In this document: positions 35,221-44,483 of the stretch, in pieces
Position numbering within the stretch: position 1 is the first letter of the stretch
Layout of the letters: each line of letters opens with the position of its first letter
Assembly: GCA_038214135.1 (NCBI GenBank)
Contig: JBBQSD010000008.1
Coordinates: 1 to 64,000 of the forward strand
Reading direction: 5' to 3'
Length of the DNA: 64,000 nucleotides
Source: JANLSE01 sp038214135
GTDB lineage: Bacteria > Chloroflexota > Chloroflexia > Chloroflexales > Roseiflexaceae
Program-made: the position numbers and the translations under genes
The notes under the pieces: model-generated
Database searches by the model: none
The model's input: only the letters and a program-made list of their open reading frames with translations
What the model was told of the DNA's origin: nothing

Positions 35221-36669
35221 TCACGAACGTGTTGGCACGGTGACAATAAATGTCGAGCCAACGCCAACCGTACTGTCGACGATAATTGTGCCGCCGTGTT
35301 GGGTGATAATATGCGCGCTGATCGCTAGGCCAAGGCCCGTCCCCTGCGGTTTGGTTGTGTAGAATGGCTCGAACAGATGCGGGCGATGTTCGGCTGCAAT
35401 GCCGGTTCCCGTATCAATGATATGAATGCAGGCCATTGGATCTTGCTGATTCTCGCCCTTCAGCAGGTGAGTGGTGATCGTCAGACGTCCGCCGTGTGGC
35501 ATGGCATCACAGGCATTCAACATAAGGTTCAGGAAGACCTGGCGTAACTGATCGGCATGGGCGATCAGCGGTGGCAGATCTGGCTCGAAATCCGATGCAA
35601 CAGTTACCTGACCATGCCGCAGATGGGTATGGACGAGTTCGATGGTGTCGGCCAGGAGTTCATTGAGGTTGGTTGGTTCCAATTCCTTGCGGGCTGGCCG
35701 ATAGAAATCACGCATGCGAGTGATGATCCGGGCAATGCGCGCTAACTCGGTTTGGGCAATGCCAAGAAACTGGCGTTGCGGCGCTTCGGGCGGTAAATCC
35801 TGCTCAACGAGATACAAGCTGTTGCGGGCAGCATAGAGTGGATTATTGATCTCGTGTGCGACCGAGGCAGCCAATTCGCCAACAGCCGCGAGTTTGGCGC
35901 TTTGCAATAACTGCGCCTGTGCTGCATCCAATCGTGCCCGCGCCTCAGCGTGCAACAACTGGCTGTGATCCAGATCGTTCTGCAATATAGTCGCACGAGC
36001 CCGAGCCCGTGGCTCCGCTACCGCCACTGCCGCAAGATCGGCCAATGCCTGTACAAAGGTAAGATCGCGTGGGTGCAGCATATGGGCGTGCGTTCCGCCA
36101 TACAGAACCAGCGCACCGATGCGCTGTTGTTCAAATCGCAATGGGGCCAATAGGGCGCTTGTGGGCGGCCAGGGCGAAACGAACCGTGACATGGCTTCAA
36201 TTTGCTGTGGATGCAGATCCTCGAGGAGGTGTTCGAGTTCCGGCCCAACCACCAGCATGGGCCTTGGCGCTTGGTAGGCTTGGCCTGGCGCGCTCTGGCT
36301 CGTTCCGATACTCAGGTTCGGTACCGTGCCAGTACTCGCTGCACAGAGCGTAAGCTGAGTCTGTGTGTCATCGGCTAGAAAGAGCAGCGCACCGCTCGCT
36401 CCGGGAAACAGCGTTACGCCATCCTTGACAACCAATTGCAGTATTTGGTCAACCTCGTGCGTGATCAGCATGGCTGAACAGATTGCCAGCAATGCACTCA
36501 TACGTCGCTGTGGTTCAGTTGGGCTCATCAGGCGCACTGCGGAAAGCTGCGCCTCCAGCGCACTAATCTGTTTCGACAACTGATCAGTGCGCTCGTGAGC
36601 CGCTTTGAGCGCAGAACGCAAACGGTGGGCCGAGCTTGGCGTATGATGGATAGATAGGCGTGCTTTCAT
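35221..36669 (-). CDS. GAF-domain sensor histidine kinase
   Basis: 482 residues from ATG 36669; the frame extends further upstream but those residues do not look coding. No membrane helix, so a soluble sensor. N-terminal coiled coil (10-55), GAF domain (about 60-215, with LLFLADDTQTQLTL), second coiled coil, HisKA with the phospho-acceptor in SVAHEINNPLYAARNSL (about 278), HATPase with NLMLNACDAMPHGG, DTGTGI and GTGLGLAIS. It belongs to the NtrB/ZraS-like subgroup by the HEINNPL box. No cognate response regulator adjacent. Confidence 0.9.
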   Translation of the reverse strand: MKARLSIHHTPSSAHRLRSALKAAHERTDQLSKQISALEAQLSAVRLMSPTEPQRRMSALLAICSAMLITHEVDQILQLVVKDGVTLFPGASGALLFLADDTQTQLTLCAASTGTVPNLSIGTSQSAPGQAYQAPRPMLVVGPELEHLLEDLHPQQIEAMSRFVSPWPPTSALLAPLRFEQQRIGALVLYGGTHAHMLHPRDLTFVQALADLAAVAVAEPRARARATILQNDLDHSQLLHAEARARLDAAQAQLLQSAKLAAVGELAASVAHEINNPLYAARNSLYLVEQDLPPEAPQRQFLGIAQTELARIARIITRMRDFYRPARKELEPTNLNELLADTIELVHTHLRHGQVTVASDFEPDLPPLIAHADQLRQVFLNLMLNACDAMPHGGRLTITTHLLKGENQQDPMACIHIIDTGTGIAAEHRPHLFEPFYTTKPQGTGLGLAISAHIITQHGGTIIVDSTVGVGSTFIVTVPTRS

Positions 36670-36944
36670 AGGCACATAACCTGGCGTTGGCCGAAGGAAA
36701 TGAGAATACGATCCATCGGCCAATAATGCATATTCTTGTGTACGAATCAATGCTGCTATGGTACCATACTGGCTACAGCATGGCAATTTGCTTGGGCATA
36801 TTCGGTTGTTAACTCGCAACAGAGCGTCATATATTTGATCGCCAACAAGGAGCGCTATGAGGGCTATACTTTGGCATGAATATGGAGTATATCTACCCAT
36901 ATCTGCCAAGATTCATATGGGTTCATGGAAAAGAGAGGCCCACA

Positions 36945-37253
36945 ATGGCACGTCCTCGCCGAAAGAATCCCTATCTCGCGGTTGCGCGACGCTATATAGA
37001 TCAACATCTCCCCGAGTTTCGTGGGACTGTCCTTCAGGTGCATCAGCTTGATGGCCCGCCTGATGCACCGCGTTATGCTGTGACTGCCGAACTATGCACG
37101 GCTGACGCATGCCCGCACCAGATACCAGCTGAAGATTCTGCTGCTGGCCGTTGCGATGTGGCGGTCTGTCCATTACGGCATACTGTCCGGCTATTGTTCG
37201 ATCACGATGGTTCAGTCGTTCAGGTGACACGCAGTGATCTGCACTGGAGATAA
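36945..37253 (+). CDS. Hypothetical Cys-containing small protein upstream of CBS gene
   Basis: 102 residues. ATG 36945 is preceded by GAGAGG. Positively charged N-terminus (MARPRRKNPYLAVARRY) and a central Cys set (LCTADACPHQ...GRCDVAVCPL) that could bind zinc. No known family that I recognise. It ends 2 nt before the CBS gene, so the two are one transcript. Oddity: a strong AAGGAG with ATG 36857 lies upstream in a different frame (64 codons overlapping this gene), which may be a leader peptide or point to a frameshift in an originally longer gene. Confidence 0.6.
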   Translation: MARPRRKNPYLAVARRYIDQHLPEFRGTVLQVHQLDGPPDAPRYAVTAELCTADACPHQIPAEDSAAGRCDVAVCPLRHTVRLLFDHDGSVVQVTRSDLHWR

Positions 37254-37255
37254 TC

Positions 37256-37696
37256 ATGGAGCGAGTTCGTACCTGGATGAGCAGCCCGGCGATTAGCGCG
37301 CTGCATACCACAATGCTGCCGGATGCGCGCCAATTGATGCAGGCTCATCATATCCGGCGGCTTCCCGTTGTGGATACCGATGGCCGATTGGTTGGGATCG
37401 TTACCGAAGGAGATGTGAATCGCGTTTCTGATTCACAGGCGACGGATGTGCGCGAATATAATCTGTATCATCGCGTACGCGATCTGCCCATTCGTGAGAT
37501 CATGAGCCGTCCGGTGTTCTCAGTCGAGGTGGACACGCCGATTCTGGTGGTTGCCCAGCTTATGCTTGAACATCGCATCGGTGGTATCCCGGTGACTGAA
37601 AACGGTCGCGTGGTCGGGATTATTACCGAAAGCGATCTGTTCCGCTTGATTGTGAAACGTCAGCTTGATCAGGCATGGCAATCAGTGCAAGGATGA
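37256..37696 (+). CDS. Two-CBS-domain protein
   Basis: 146 residues made of a CBS pair: residues 1-60 (VRTWMSSPAISALHTTMLPD... LPVVDTDGRLVGIVTEGDV) and 78-138 (IREIMSRPVFSVEVDTPILV... IPVTENGRVVGIITESDLF). Such Bateman modules bind adenine nucleotides and regulate partner proteins. No effector domain fused. It follows the 36945 gene by 2 bp and precedes the fucosidase by 1 bp, but the enzyme is unlikely to be its direct target. Confidence 0.9.
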   Translation: MERVRTWMSSPAISALHTTMLPDARQLMQAHHIRRLPVVDTDGRLVGIVTEGDVNRVSDSQATDVREYNLYHRVRDLPIREIMSRPVFSVEVDTPILVVAQLMLEHRIGGIPVTENGRVVGIITESDLFRLIVKRQLDQAWQSVQG

Positions 37697-37697
37697 T

Positions 37698-40076
37698 ATG
37701 ACGAAACAACAATCGCTGTTCTATCGGCAGGCAGCGCTTCACTGGCTTGAGGCGCTGCCAATTGGCAATGGACGCCTGGGAGCCATGGTGTTTGGCGGCA
37801 TCACCAACGAACGGCTCCAACTCAATGAGGATACGCTCTGGTCCGGCGGCCCTTCCGAATGGAATAATCCACAGGCCCAATCCGTGCTGCCACAGGTGCG
37901 CGATCTGATCTCTGCCGGGCGCTATACCGAGGCTGATGCCCTCAGCAAGCAGCTTCAAGGCCCGTTCACCCAATCCTACCAACCTCTTGGCGATCTCGCA
38001 CTGACATTCGATCATGCGCTGCCAGCAACAGAATATCTGCGTGAGCTTGATCTCGATACTGCACTGGCGAGTGTTAGCTATCGGGTTGGAACTGCAACGT
38101 TTCGCCGCGAAGCACTGGCTAGTGCGCCCGATAATAGTATTGCGCTACACCTGACCTGCGACCAACCAGGACAGATCAGTGTGATAGCCAGCCTCACGAG
38201 CCAATTGCAATTCAACACACATGCCAGCGGTTCAGATCAGTTGCTGCTCACTGGCACCTGCCCAACCCACGTCGAGCCAAGCTATTCCCCGATTGAACCA
38301 GCGATTGTGTATATCGATAACGAGGGCATGACCTTTGCCATTGAGCTGCGTGTTGTTGCACAGGGCGGAACCATTACTGCTACAGATAGCGAGTTGCGCA
38401 TCACGAACGCCGATAGCGTCACATTCTATCTGGTTGCATCAACGAGCTATGCAGGGCCACTGGTTGCGCCAGGGCACACGGGTATCGATCCGACCATACA
38501 AACACGCACTACACTAAATTCTGTACTACACCGATCATATGAGCAGATCCGTGAGGATCATATTTGTGATCATCAGCGGCTCTTCCGGCGTGTGACATTT
38601 GCGCTTGGTGGCTCATCGCGTGATGAACTGCCAACCGATGAGCGCATTCGATCCTACCATCAACAGAGCGATCTGGCGTTGGAAGCGCTCCTATTCCATT
38701 ATGGGCGCTATCTTCTGATTGCCAGTTCGCGCCCTGGCTCGCAGCCTGCCAATCTGCAGGGGATCTGGAATGATGAGATCCGCCCGCCATGGAGTTCAAA
38801 CTGGACGATCAATATCAATACGCAGATGAACTATTGGTTGGGCGAGACGACCAACTTGGGTGAGTGTTGTGAACCACTGATCGATCTGATCGATGATCTG
38901 AGTGTGAATGGCCGTACGACAGCGGCGATCAACTATGGCTGCCGGGGATGGGTTGCGCACCATAATGCCGATCTCTGGCGGCAGACAGGGCCGGTTGGCT
39001 CATACGGCTGGGGCGATCCCGTCTGGGCATTCTGGCCAATGGCTGGCCCCTGGCTGTGCCAACACCTGTGGGAGCATTACGCATTCAGCGGCGATACGGC
39101 ATTCCTGCGGGATCGGGCCTACCCGATCATGAAGGGATCTGTTGAATTCTGCCTGGATTGGCTGATTGAGGATGGGCAGGGCCAGCTGATTACGGCTCTA
39201 TCAACCTCGCCGGAAAATAAATTCACCACCCCAGATGGACAGCATGCGGCAGTTAGTGCAATGGCAACCATGGATATCGAACTGATCTGGGATCTGTTCA
39301 GCAATTGTATAGCCGCAGCAGCTATTCTTGGCGGTGATGATGCCTTCCGAACCCAGCTCGAAGCGGCTCGTTCGCGATTGCTGCCCTTGCAGATTGGCCG
39401 CCATGGCCAGCTCCAGGAATGGTCGCAGGATTGGGATGATCCAGATGATCACCACCGCCACTCATCGCACCTGTTTGCGCTGCACCCTGGCCACCAGATT
39501 ACTGCGCGTGGCACGCCGGATCTCTTTACTGCTGCACAACGTTCACTCGAACTGCGCGGCGACGCTGGCACTGGTTGGTCCATGGCCTGGAAAATCTGTT
39601 TCTGGGCGCGCCTGGAAGATGGTGATCATGCCTATCGCATGTTGCAACATATGCTCACACTTGTTGAGAGCACTGTCACCAATTACATGCAGGGCGGCGG
39701 TGTCTATCCCAACCTGTTTGATGCCCATCCACCCTTTCAGATCGATGGTAATTTTGGTGTGACTGCCGGTATTGCGGAAATGCTACTGCAGAGCCATGCC
39801 GGTGAATTGCACCTGCTGCCAGCCCTCCCAAGCGCCTGGCCGAATGGGCAGATCACGGGATTACGCGCTCGGGGTGGGTTTGAGGTCGATATCACCTGGC
39901 AGAATGGGCAGCTTACCCAGGCGACCATCCGATCAATCCTTGGCGGTGCCTGCCGCATTCGTACGCCGAGGCCAATCACCGTTGTTCCTGGTAGTAGCGG
40001 TGTTGTGGGCACCTATCCTGAACCATTGGTTGTTGAGTTTCTCACCAGTAAAGGGAATGTGTATACGCTGGTATAA
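37698..40076 (+). CDS. Glycoside hydrolase family 95 (alpha-L-fucosidase type)
   Basis: 792-residue glycosidase. N-terminal beta domain with the family start LPIGNGRLGAMVFGG (20-34) and NEDTLWSGGP; (alpha/alpha)6 catalytic domain from about 300, with SRPGSQPANLQGIWNDE, NWTININTQMNYWLGE, and the TSPENKF segment (about 504), which holds the general acid Glu in characterised GH95 enzymes; C-terminal VYPNLFDAHPPFQIDGNFG with the catalytic-base region. Expected reaction is release of alpha-1,2-linked fucose (some GH95 act on galactose). No signal peptide is visible, so it would act in the cytoplasm on imported oligosaccharides, or exit by an unknown route. Start ATG 37698, one nucleotide after the CBS stop. 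Confidence 0.92.
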   Translation: MTKQQSLFYRQAALHWLEALPIGNGRLGAMVFGGITNERLQLNEDTLWSGGPSEWNNPQAQSVLPQVRDLISAGRYTEADALSKQLQGPFTQSYQPLGDLALTFDHALPATEYLRELDLDTALASVSYRVGTATFRREALASAPDNSIALHLTCDQPGQISVIASLTSQLQFNTHASGSDQLLLTGTCPTHVEPSYSPIEPAIVYIDNEGMTFAIELRVVAQGGTITATDSELRITNADSVTFYLVASTSYAGPLVAPGHTGIDPTIQTRTTLNSVLHRSYEQIREDHICDHQRLFRRVTFALGGSSRDELPTDERIRSYHQQSDLALEALLFHYGRYLLIASSRPGSQPANLQGIWNDEIRPPWSSNWTININTQMNYWLGETTNLGECCEPLIDLIDDLSVNGRTTAAINYGCRGWVAHHNADLWRQTGPVGSYGWGDPVWAFWPMAGPWLCQHLWEHYAFSGDTAFLRDRAYPIMKGSVEFCLDWLIEDGQGQLITALSTSPENKFTTPDGQHAAVSAMATMDIELIWDLFSNCIAAAAILGGDDAFRTQLEAARSRLLPLQIGRHGQLQEWSQDWDDPDDHHRHSSHLFALHPGHQITARGTPDLFTAAQRSLELRGDAGTGWSMAWKICFWARLEDGDHAYRMLQHMLTLVESTVTNYMQGGGVYPNLFDAHPPFQIDGNFGVTAGIAEMLLQSHAGELHLLPALPSAWPNGQITGLRARGGFEVDITWQNGQLTQATIRSILGGACRIRTPRPITVVPGSSGVVGTYPEPLVVEFLTSKGNVYTLV

Positions 40077-40100
40077 CCAAGAATAATTCTGTTGATCGGC

Positions 40101-40134
40101 CGTAGAGACGCAAAATCGTGCGTCTCTACGGCTT
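40101..40134. repeat. Second GTAGAGACGCA palindrome
   Basis: Stem GCCGTAGAGACGCA (40101-40114) / TGCGTCTCTACGGC (40121-40134), perfect 14 bp, loop AAATCG. Same core as the element at 35145-35182; located just after the fucosidase gene. Confidence 0.8.
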
Positions 40135-40279
40135 ATCGGTTTACGAATTATTCATCAGGTTGTATCGTGCTACTCATCCATGTATGCTAGCCTTCTGCCA
40201 CAATACGCAATCATAAAGAGCACAAGAGAACCATTGCGCTTGTTTTCTTGTGCTCGTGCAGAGGGAGTATACCTGGCCA

Positions 40280-41302
40280 ATGAAACATCTACAGAAGTTT
40301 GGCTATTGGCTGATTATTGGGGGCGCGGCTCTTTATAGTATGGGGCTCGTCGTTCTGACACTGCTCTGGACATTTGCACCACAGATTCATTGGTCGATCA
40401 CCTTTTCGGATGTGTTTGCAGCACTGTTTTTTGTGCCCATCCTTGTGCTGATTCCAGCCGCTCTCATCCTGCGTACACGGCTGATGCTGGCAATGACACT
40501 CACCCCGATTGTGCTGTTTGCACTGCTCTTCGGTGGGCGTTTCATTCCTCGTGCTGCGGTTCTTCCTACAACAGGGCAGACGCTGCGGGTTGTGACATAC
40601 AACCAGCTGTTTGTGGATACGAATGCTGATGCGATCATTGCGACGATCCGTGCACAGAATGCCGATCTGGTTGCAATTCAGGAACTCGCAAAACCAGTGA
40701 GCGAACAGATTCAGCGTGATCTGAAGACACTCTACCCCTACCAGATCCTCGATCCATCCAATAGCCAGGGTGGCTTGGGTATTTTGAGCCGCTATCCACT
40801 TGATGATGCTGGAATGCTTGAAGGAACCGGTGCGCAGCGCGCGATCATGCACGTCAATGGCAAGGATATCGTGGTTGTGAACGTTCATCTGCATTTCTCG
40901 GGGATCTCAAGGGTTCGCTCGCAGGCCTTTGGGTCGCTTGGTTATTTTCGGATGTATGATACCAAGGGGCGGCTTGTGCAAGCCGAGGCACTGCTGGCAG
41001 AATCGCGGAAAGCCACTGGTGGGTTTATTCTGCTTGGTGATCATAATACTGGTGATCGCGAACCGGGCTATCAGCTATTGGCATCTGAGCTTCACGATGC
41101 TTTTGGAGAGAAGGGCTGGGGGTTTGGGTTTACATTCCCAAACAACAAGCGCATGGGCCCGATCACCATCCCAATTCCATTGGTGCGGATCGATTATGTG
41201 TGGAGCAAGAACGGTATCACACCACTTTCAGCACATGTTGAATGCCAGGATGCTGGATCTGATCATTGCCTTCTCGTTGCAGATTTGCATATAGAATCCT
41301 AA
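40280..41302 (+). CDS. Membrane-anchored endonuclease/exonuclease/phosphatase family protein
   Basis: 340 residues from ATG 40280 (GAGGGAGTAT upstream). Three membrane segments at about 9-30, 43-63 and 68-86, then an outward-facing or membrane-proximal EEP domain (about 98-340): VVTYNQLFVDTNA, AIQELAKPV (metal-binding Glu), VVNVHLHFSGI, LLGDHNTGD (the usual GDFN is GDHN), and the C-terminal DYVWS...GSDHCLLVAD with the catalytic SDH. The domain family covers phosphodiesterases, sphingomyelinases and nucleases; substrate unknown. Confidence 0.88.
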   Translation: MKHLQKFGYWLIIGGAALYSMGLVVLTLLWTFAPQIHWSITFSDVFAALFFVPILVLIPAALILRTRLMLAMTLTPIVLFALLFGGRFIPRAAVLPTTGQTLRVVTYNQLFVDTNADAIIATIRAQNADLVAIQELAKPVSEQIQRDLKTLYPYQILDPSNSQGGLGILSRYPLDDAGMLEGTGAQRAIMHVNGKDIVVVNVHLHFSGISRVRSQAFGSLGYFRMYDTKGRLVQAEALLAESRKATGGFILLGDHNTGDREPGYQLLASELHDAFGEKGWGFGFTFPNNKRMGPITIPIPLVRIDYVWSKNGITPLSAHVECQDAGSDHCLLVADLHIES

Positions 41303-41317
41303 AGGGCTCCGTAGTTC

Positions 41318-42152
41318 CTAATCTGGTTGCGCGTTTGAAAACACGCCAACACGAAACACTGCCTGCTCAATCAGCGTGAAGCCCAGCTTCTGTGCCACCT
41401 GAGGCACTATTATGGGCTGCACATTCCCAATAGGGTCGCACAGCTCGTTTGAGGCATTCAGCAATGAAATGAGCTGCTGTTGCCGTTGCAATGCCCTGGT
41501 GCTCATACGCTGGATCGGTGGTGATGCCAACTCCACACATCTGGCTGCTCATATACTCAGCAGTACACCAGCAAACGACCTTCCTATCCAGCAATGCCGC
41601 GCTGCCAAAACCATACTGCACGAAGCGCTCACTATTCGGCCACATCCAGGCGATCTCCTTGCACAGCGCTGCAATATTCTCTACATCGCCATGCTCAAGA
41701 AGCTGGCGATCAATCAGTTCATAGCTCAGCCCATGCAGCAATGGCTTTGCAACCACAGGAGGGGTTTGGTGATCGTAGCTTAGGAAGAGCTCTGGTAATT
41801 CGTGGAGCTCCACATGCTGGAATAACCGTTCTATTGCAGCATCAAGGTCGGCAGAAAGTGCTCGAACCTTGAAACGCGCCCTCCCACTTGCCACAGAAGC
41901 AACGCGAATCTGGCCGTCGATCAGATCTGCGAGTGCGGCCTGTGATCTGGCATTCTGGCTGGTGCTGGCAAGGTAGAGCACATTATTGCCCTGATCCCAC
42001 AGCAGTACGCAATCGCCAGTTTGCCATAATCGGCCAGCGGTGTGCCCTTCGGCAATTGATGCAACTACCATCGCAAGCTGCGGGCCGGGAAAGAGATCGG
42101 CGATGTGGGTGATGGTAGTAGATAATTCCGCAATTGGTATTTCTTGCGTCAT
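41318..42152 (-). pseudogene. GNAT family acetyltransferase, frameshifted near its 3' end
   Basis: The main frame from ATG 42152 reads through a GNAT acetyltransferase (GIATATAAHFIAECLKR acetyl-CoA region) to AHNSAS, then turns into GGTEAGLHAD and stops at 41367. The expected continuation VAQKLGFTLIEQAVFRVGVF is present in the next frame and runs to a stop at 41318. Removing one G from the TCAGGTGGCA tract (near 41400) restores NSASVAQKLGF, the usual end of a GNAT fold. The loss affects only the last strand and helix. It could be a real mutation or a sequencing error. The upstream gene overlaps it by 4 nt (ATGA). Confidence 0.8.
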
Positions 42153-42802
42153 GTCGTAAAACGCTCCTGGATTGGGCCGCGCACACCCACAGCCTGGCCG
42201 ACAAGATCAACGATTTCGCGGCGAGCTGCTGGATCATGGGCAAAATCGAGCTGATCAGTCTCGATTGTTAGTACTGGGCAGATTTCAAAGTGGCGTAGCC
42301 ATTCATCATAGCGCTGATTGAGTTGTGTGAGATATGCTGCTGGAATGCCACGTTCCGATGGCCGATCTCGGCCATTGATCCGTTTGAGCAGCGTTGGCAA
42401 ACTAGCCTGTAGGTAGATCAGCAGCGTTGGTGGTGTGATCCGTTGGGTGAGCGCCTGGAATAAACGCCGGTAGGTGCGAAAATCACGATGGCTGAAAATC
42501 CCCTGTTCGAGCAGGCCCTTCACAAACACTTCGTAATCCTCGTAGATACTTCGATCCTGGCAGACAGAAATCGGCGTGTCTTCAATTTCGAGGTGCTGAT
42601 CAAAGCGCTGGGTTAGAAACCAGATCTGCGAATGAAAGCCCCAACGCTCACGATCCTTATAGTAATCATCGAGGTAGGGATGATCGGCCACAAGCTCATA
42701 GTAGGGTTGCCAGCCAAATTCTTCGGCCAGAATCTCGACCAGGGTGCTCTTTCCAACGCCAATATTACCAGCGATTGTCACATGATGGCGCGTGTTCTTC
42801 AC
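42149..42802 (-). CDS. Deoxynucleoside kinase (dAK/dGK type)
   Basis: 217 residues. Start GTG 42802, with AAAGGA 9 nt upstream, gives MKNTRHHVTIAGNIGVGKST as the N-terminus. P-loop GNIGVGKST (12-20), QDRSIYED (DRS motif, about 88), the lid Arg cluster KRINGRDRPSERGIP (about 147). Family members phosphorylate deoxyadenosine or deoxyguanosine in nucleotide salvage. The stop codon overlaps the start of the GNAT gene (ATGA), so they form one operon. Confidence 0.9.
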   Translation of the reverse strand: MKNTRHHVTIAGNIGVGKSTLVEILAEEFGWQPYYELVADHPYLDDYYKDRERWGFHSQIWFLTQRFDQHLEIEDTPISVCQDRSIYEDYEVFVKGLLEQGIFSHRDFRTYRRLFQALTQRITPPTLLIYLQASLPTLLKRINGRDRPSERGIPAAYLTQLNQRYDEWLRHFEICPVLTIETDQLDFAHDPAARREIVDLVGQAVGVRGPIQERFTT

Positions 42803-43021
42803 TATAAAATCCTTTAGACGCGGAATTCCTCCTGCTTCGGCGGCGATGATAGCATGGGCAAGGCACAAGGGCAAGGTCAATACTGGCAGAGAACAAATAT
42901 TTTTAGCATACGTAGGAGAAGTAGAGGCAAGACAATGTTTCGTATACCCGTCACAATCAACAGGCATGTGTGTTATAGCATATGAGTTGAGTGAAGGGAT
43001 TGCGGGCCATAAAGGCACCAT

Positions 43022-43591
43022 GTGACCGAAGCGGATTTGATTGAACAGTTAAAGGCTGGTAACGATGAGGCCTATCGCGAAGTGCTCACACGCTATGGTG
43101 ATGCGCTCTATCGCTATGTCTATAATCTGAGTGGCAACCAGCATCTTAGTGAAGATATTGTGAGCGAAACCTACCTCCGCTTGGTCGAACGGATCGATGA
43201 ATTTGTTTATACAGGTGTGCCACTGAAAGCCTGGCTGTATCGCATTGCCCACAACCTGGCCCTGAACGCACTCACCCGCAGTGGTTCGCGGCAATCTGTA
43301 TCTGATACAACGATTGAAGACCAACCAGCCTCCGATGACCCGGCTGCAGTGGTTGCAGCCCAGTTTGAGGCTGCGGAACTCCGTACTGCTATTACGCATC
43401 TAACCGAAGATCAACAACAGGTTGTGCTGCTGCGGTTTGTTGCTGATCAAAGCCCAGCAGAAGTGGCTCAAACGCTTGAAAAAAGTGAGACTGCCGTTCG
43501 GCAACTCCAGGTTCGCGCATTGCGAGCGCTTGCGCGGCTCCTAAAACGCAATGACGAACCACGACCTCCCCAGACTGGGGAGATGAGATAA
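43022..43591 (+). CDS. ECF-type sigma factor
   Basis: 189 residues, start GTG 43022. Sigma region 2 (NDEAYREVLTRYGDALYRYV to LKAWLYRIAHNLALN, about 14-90) and region 4 (LTEDQQQVVLLRFVADQSPA, then VAQTLEKSETAVRQLQVRAL, about 125-175). It directs RNA polymerase to a small regulon. The next gene starts 2 nt after its stop and is the likely anti-sigma partner; a secreted-protein gene follows and is a candidate target. Confidence 0.9.
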   Translation: MTEADLIEQLKAGNDEAYREVLTRYGDALYRYVYNLSGNQHLSEDIVSETYLRLVERIDEFVYTGVPLKAWLYRIAHNLALNALTRSGSRQSVSDTTIEDQPASDDPAAVVAAQFEAAELRTAITHLTEDQQQVVLLRFVADQSPAEVAQTLEKSETAVRQLQVRALRALARLLKRNDEPRPPQTGEMR

Positions 43592-43593
43592 CA

Positions 43594-44364
43594 ATGACTG
43601 ACGATGAATTGGAACAGATCCTGCAGGAATGCCTGGAGCAACTGGCATTTGGGGCAACCATTGAAACCTGCCTGGCTGGCTATCCTGCCCAACAAGCTCA
43701 GCTTGAGCCACTCCTCCGTGCTGCCATAGATGTGACCCGTTTGCCGCGCCCTGCCCTTGATAGCGCCGCTCGTGCTACCATTGAGCAGCGTATGCTTGAA
43801 CAGGTTGCCCTACGGCGTATACCGCCATCTAACCCATCAACTCCTCCGACGTTACCCGCAACGCTTGGCCTGTTTGGCCTGCCGATCTGGCTTATCGTCA
43901 TAGTTTCGTTGGGATTCGGATTGCTGCTGATCGTGGCGCTGCTGCTTGCCCCTGTGCGTGGACCGGGTGCTATACCGCTAACACCGAATACAACAGTTCA
44001 TGCCACATCGAACCAACCATCCCCAACCACACTTGCGCCATCACCACTGCCAACATCGACGCTGCTCCCAACCGAACCAACGCAAACAGCAGCAACTGCC
44101 GAGCCTATTATCCAACACAGTCCGATTGCGACTCCCGAAATGGTACCGATCGTCCCAATTGAGACGGAGAAACCAGCGGTGCCTGCCAATCCTCCTGCTA
44201 TCGCTCCATCTGATCCAGGCCAGAATACAAGTGATGATCAGAGCCGCGATAAAAACTGTCAGGGCCTCCAACTTGGGCGCGATGATAAGAAGTGTAATTC
44301 CGATAAAGATGGCAAAGATGGCAAAGATAGCAACGAGAAGGGCAAAAATGACCAAGGCAAGTAA
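43594..44364 (+). CDS. Single-span membrane protein, likely anti-sigma partner
   Basis: 256 residues. Cytoplasmic N-terminus with the pattern LEQILQECLEQLAFGATIET...CLAGYPAQQAQLEPLLRAA (5-45), common next to ECF factors in this phylum; one membrane helix at about 95-120 (PIWLIVIVSLGFGLLLIVAL); then a Pro/Thr-rich outer region and a highly charged tail (DKDGKDGKDSNEKGKNDQGK). No zinc finger HxxxCxxC, so it is not a classic ZAS protein. Assignment rests on the 2-bp spacing to the sigma gene. Confidence 0.7.
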   Translation: MTDDELEQILQECLEQLAFGATIETCLAGYPAQQAQLEPLLRAAIDVTRLPRPALDSAARATIEQRMLEQVALRRIPPSNPSTPPTLPATLGLFGLPIWLIVIVSLGFGLLLIVALLLAPVRGPGAIPLTPNTTVHATSNQPSPTTLAPSPLPTSTLLPTEPTQTAATAEPIIQHSPIATPEMVPIVPIETEKPAVPANPPAIAPSDPGQNTSDDQSRDKNCQGLQLGRDDKKCNSDKDGKDGKDSNEKGKNDQGK

Positions 44365-44403
44365 GGCGGCCTGATCCCTATTCCTGATAGTTTACTGATA
44401 TTT

Positions 44404-44442
44404 AATGAGTAGCCATCACAGGATGGCTGCTCATTTGTTATT
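44404..44442 (+). terminator. Rho-independent terminator after the sigma operon
   Basis: Stem AATGAGTAGCCATC (44404-44417) / GATGGCTGCTCATT (44422-44435), 14 bp with one G-T pair, ACAG loop, tail TGTTATTA. Confidence 0.85.
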
Positions 44443-44483
44443 AATCTGAGAACCACGATATCGTATTCATAAAGGAGCAATCG

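Noticed and set aside
36670..36909. N-terminal extension of the GAF histidine kinase
   Set aside because: In-frame upstream codons exist to 36909, but the residues are Cys-rich and unlike a sensor domain; ATG 36669 is a better start.
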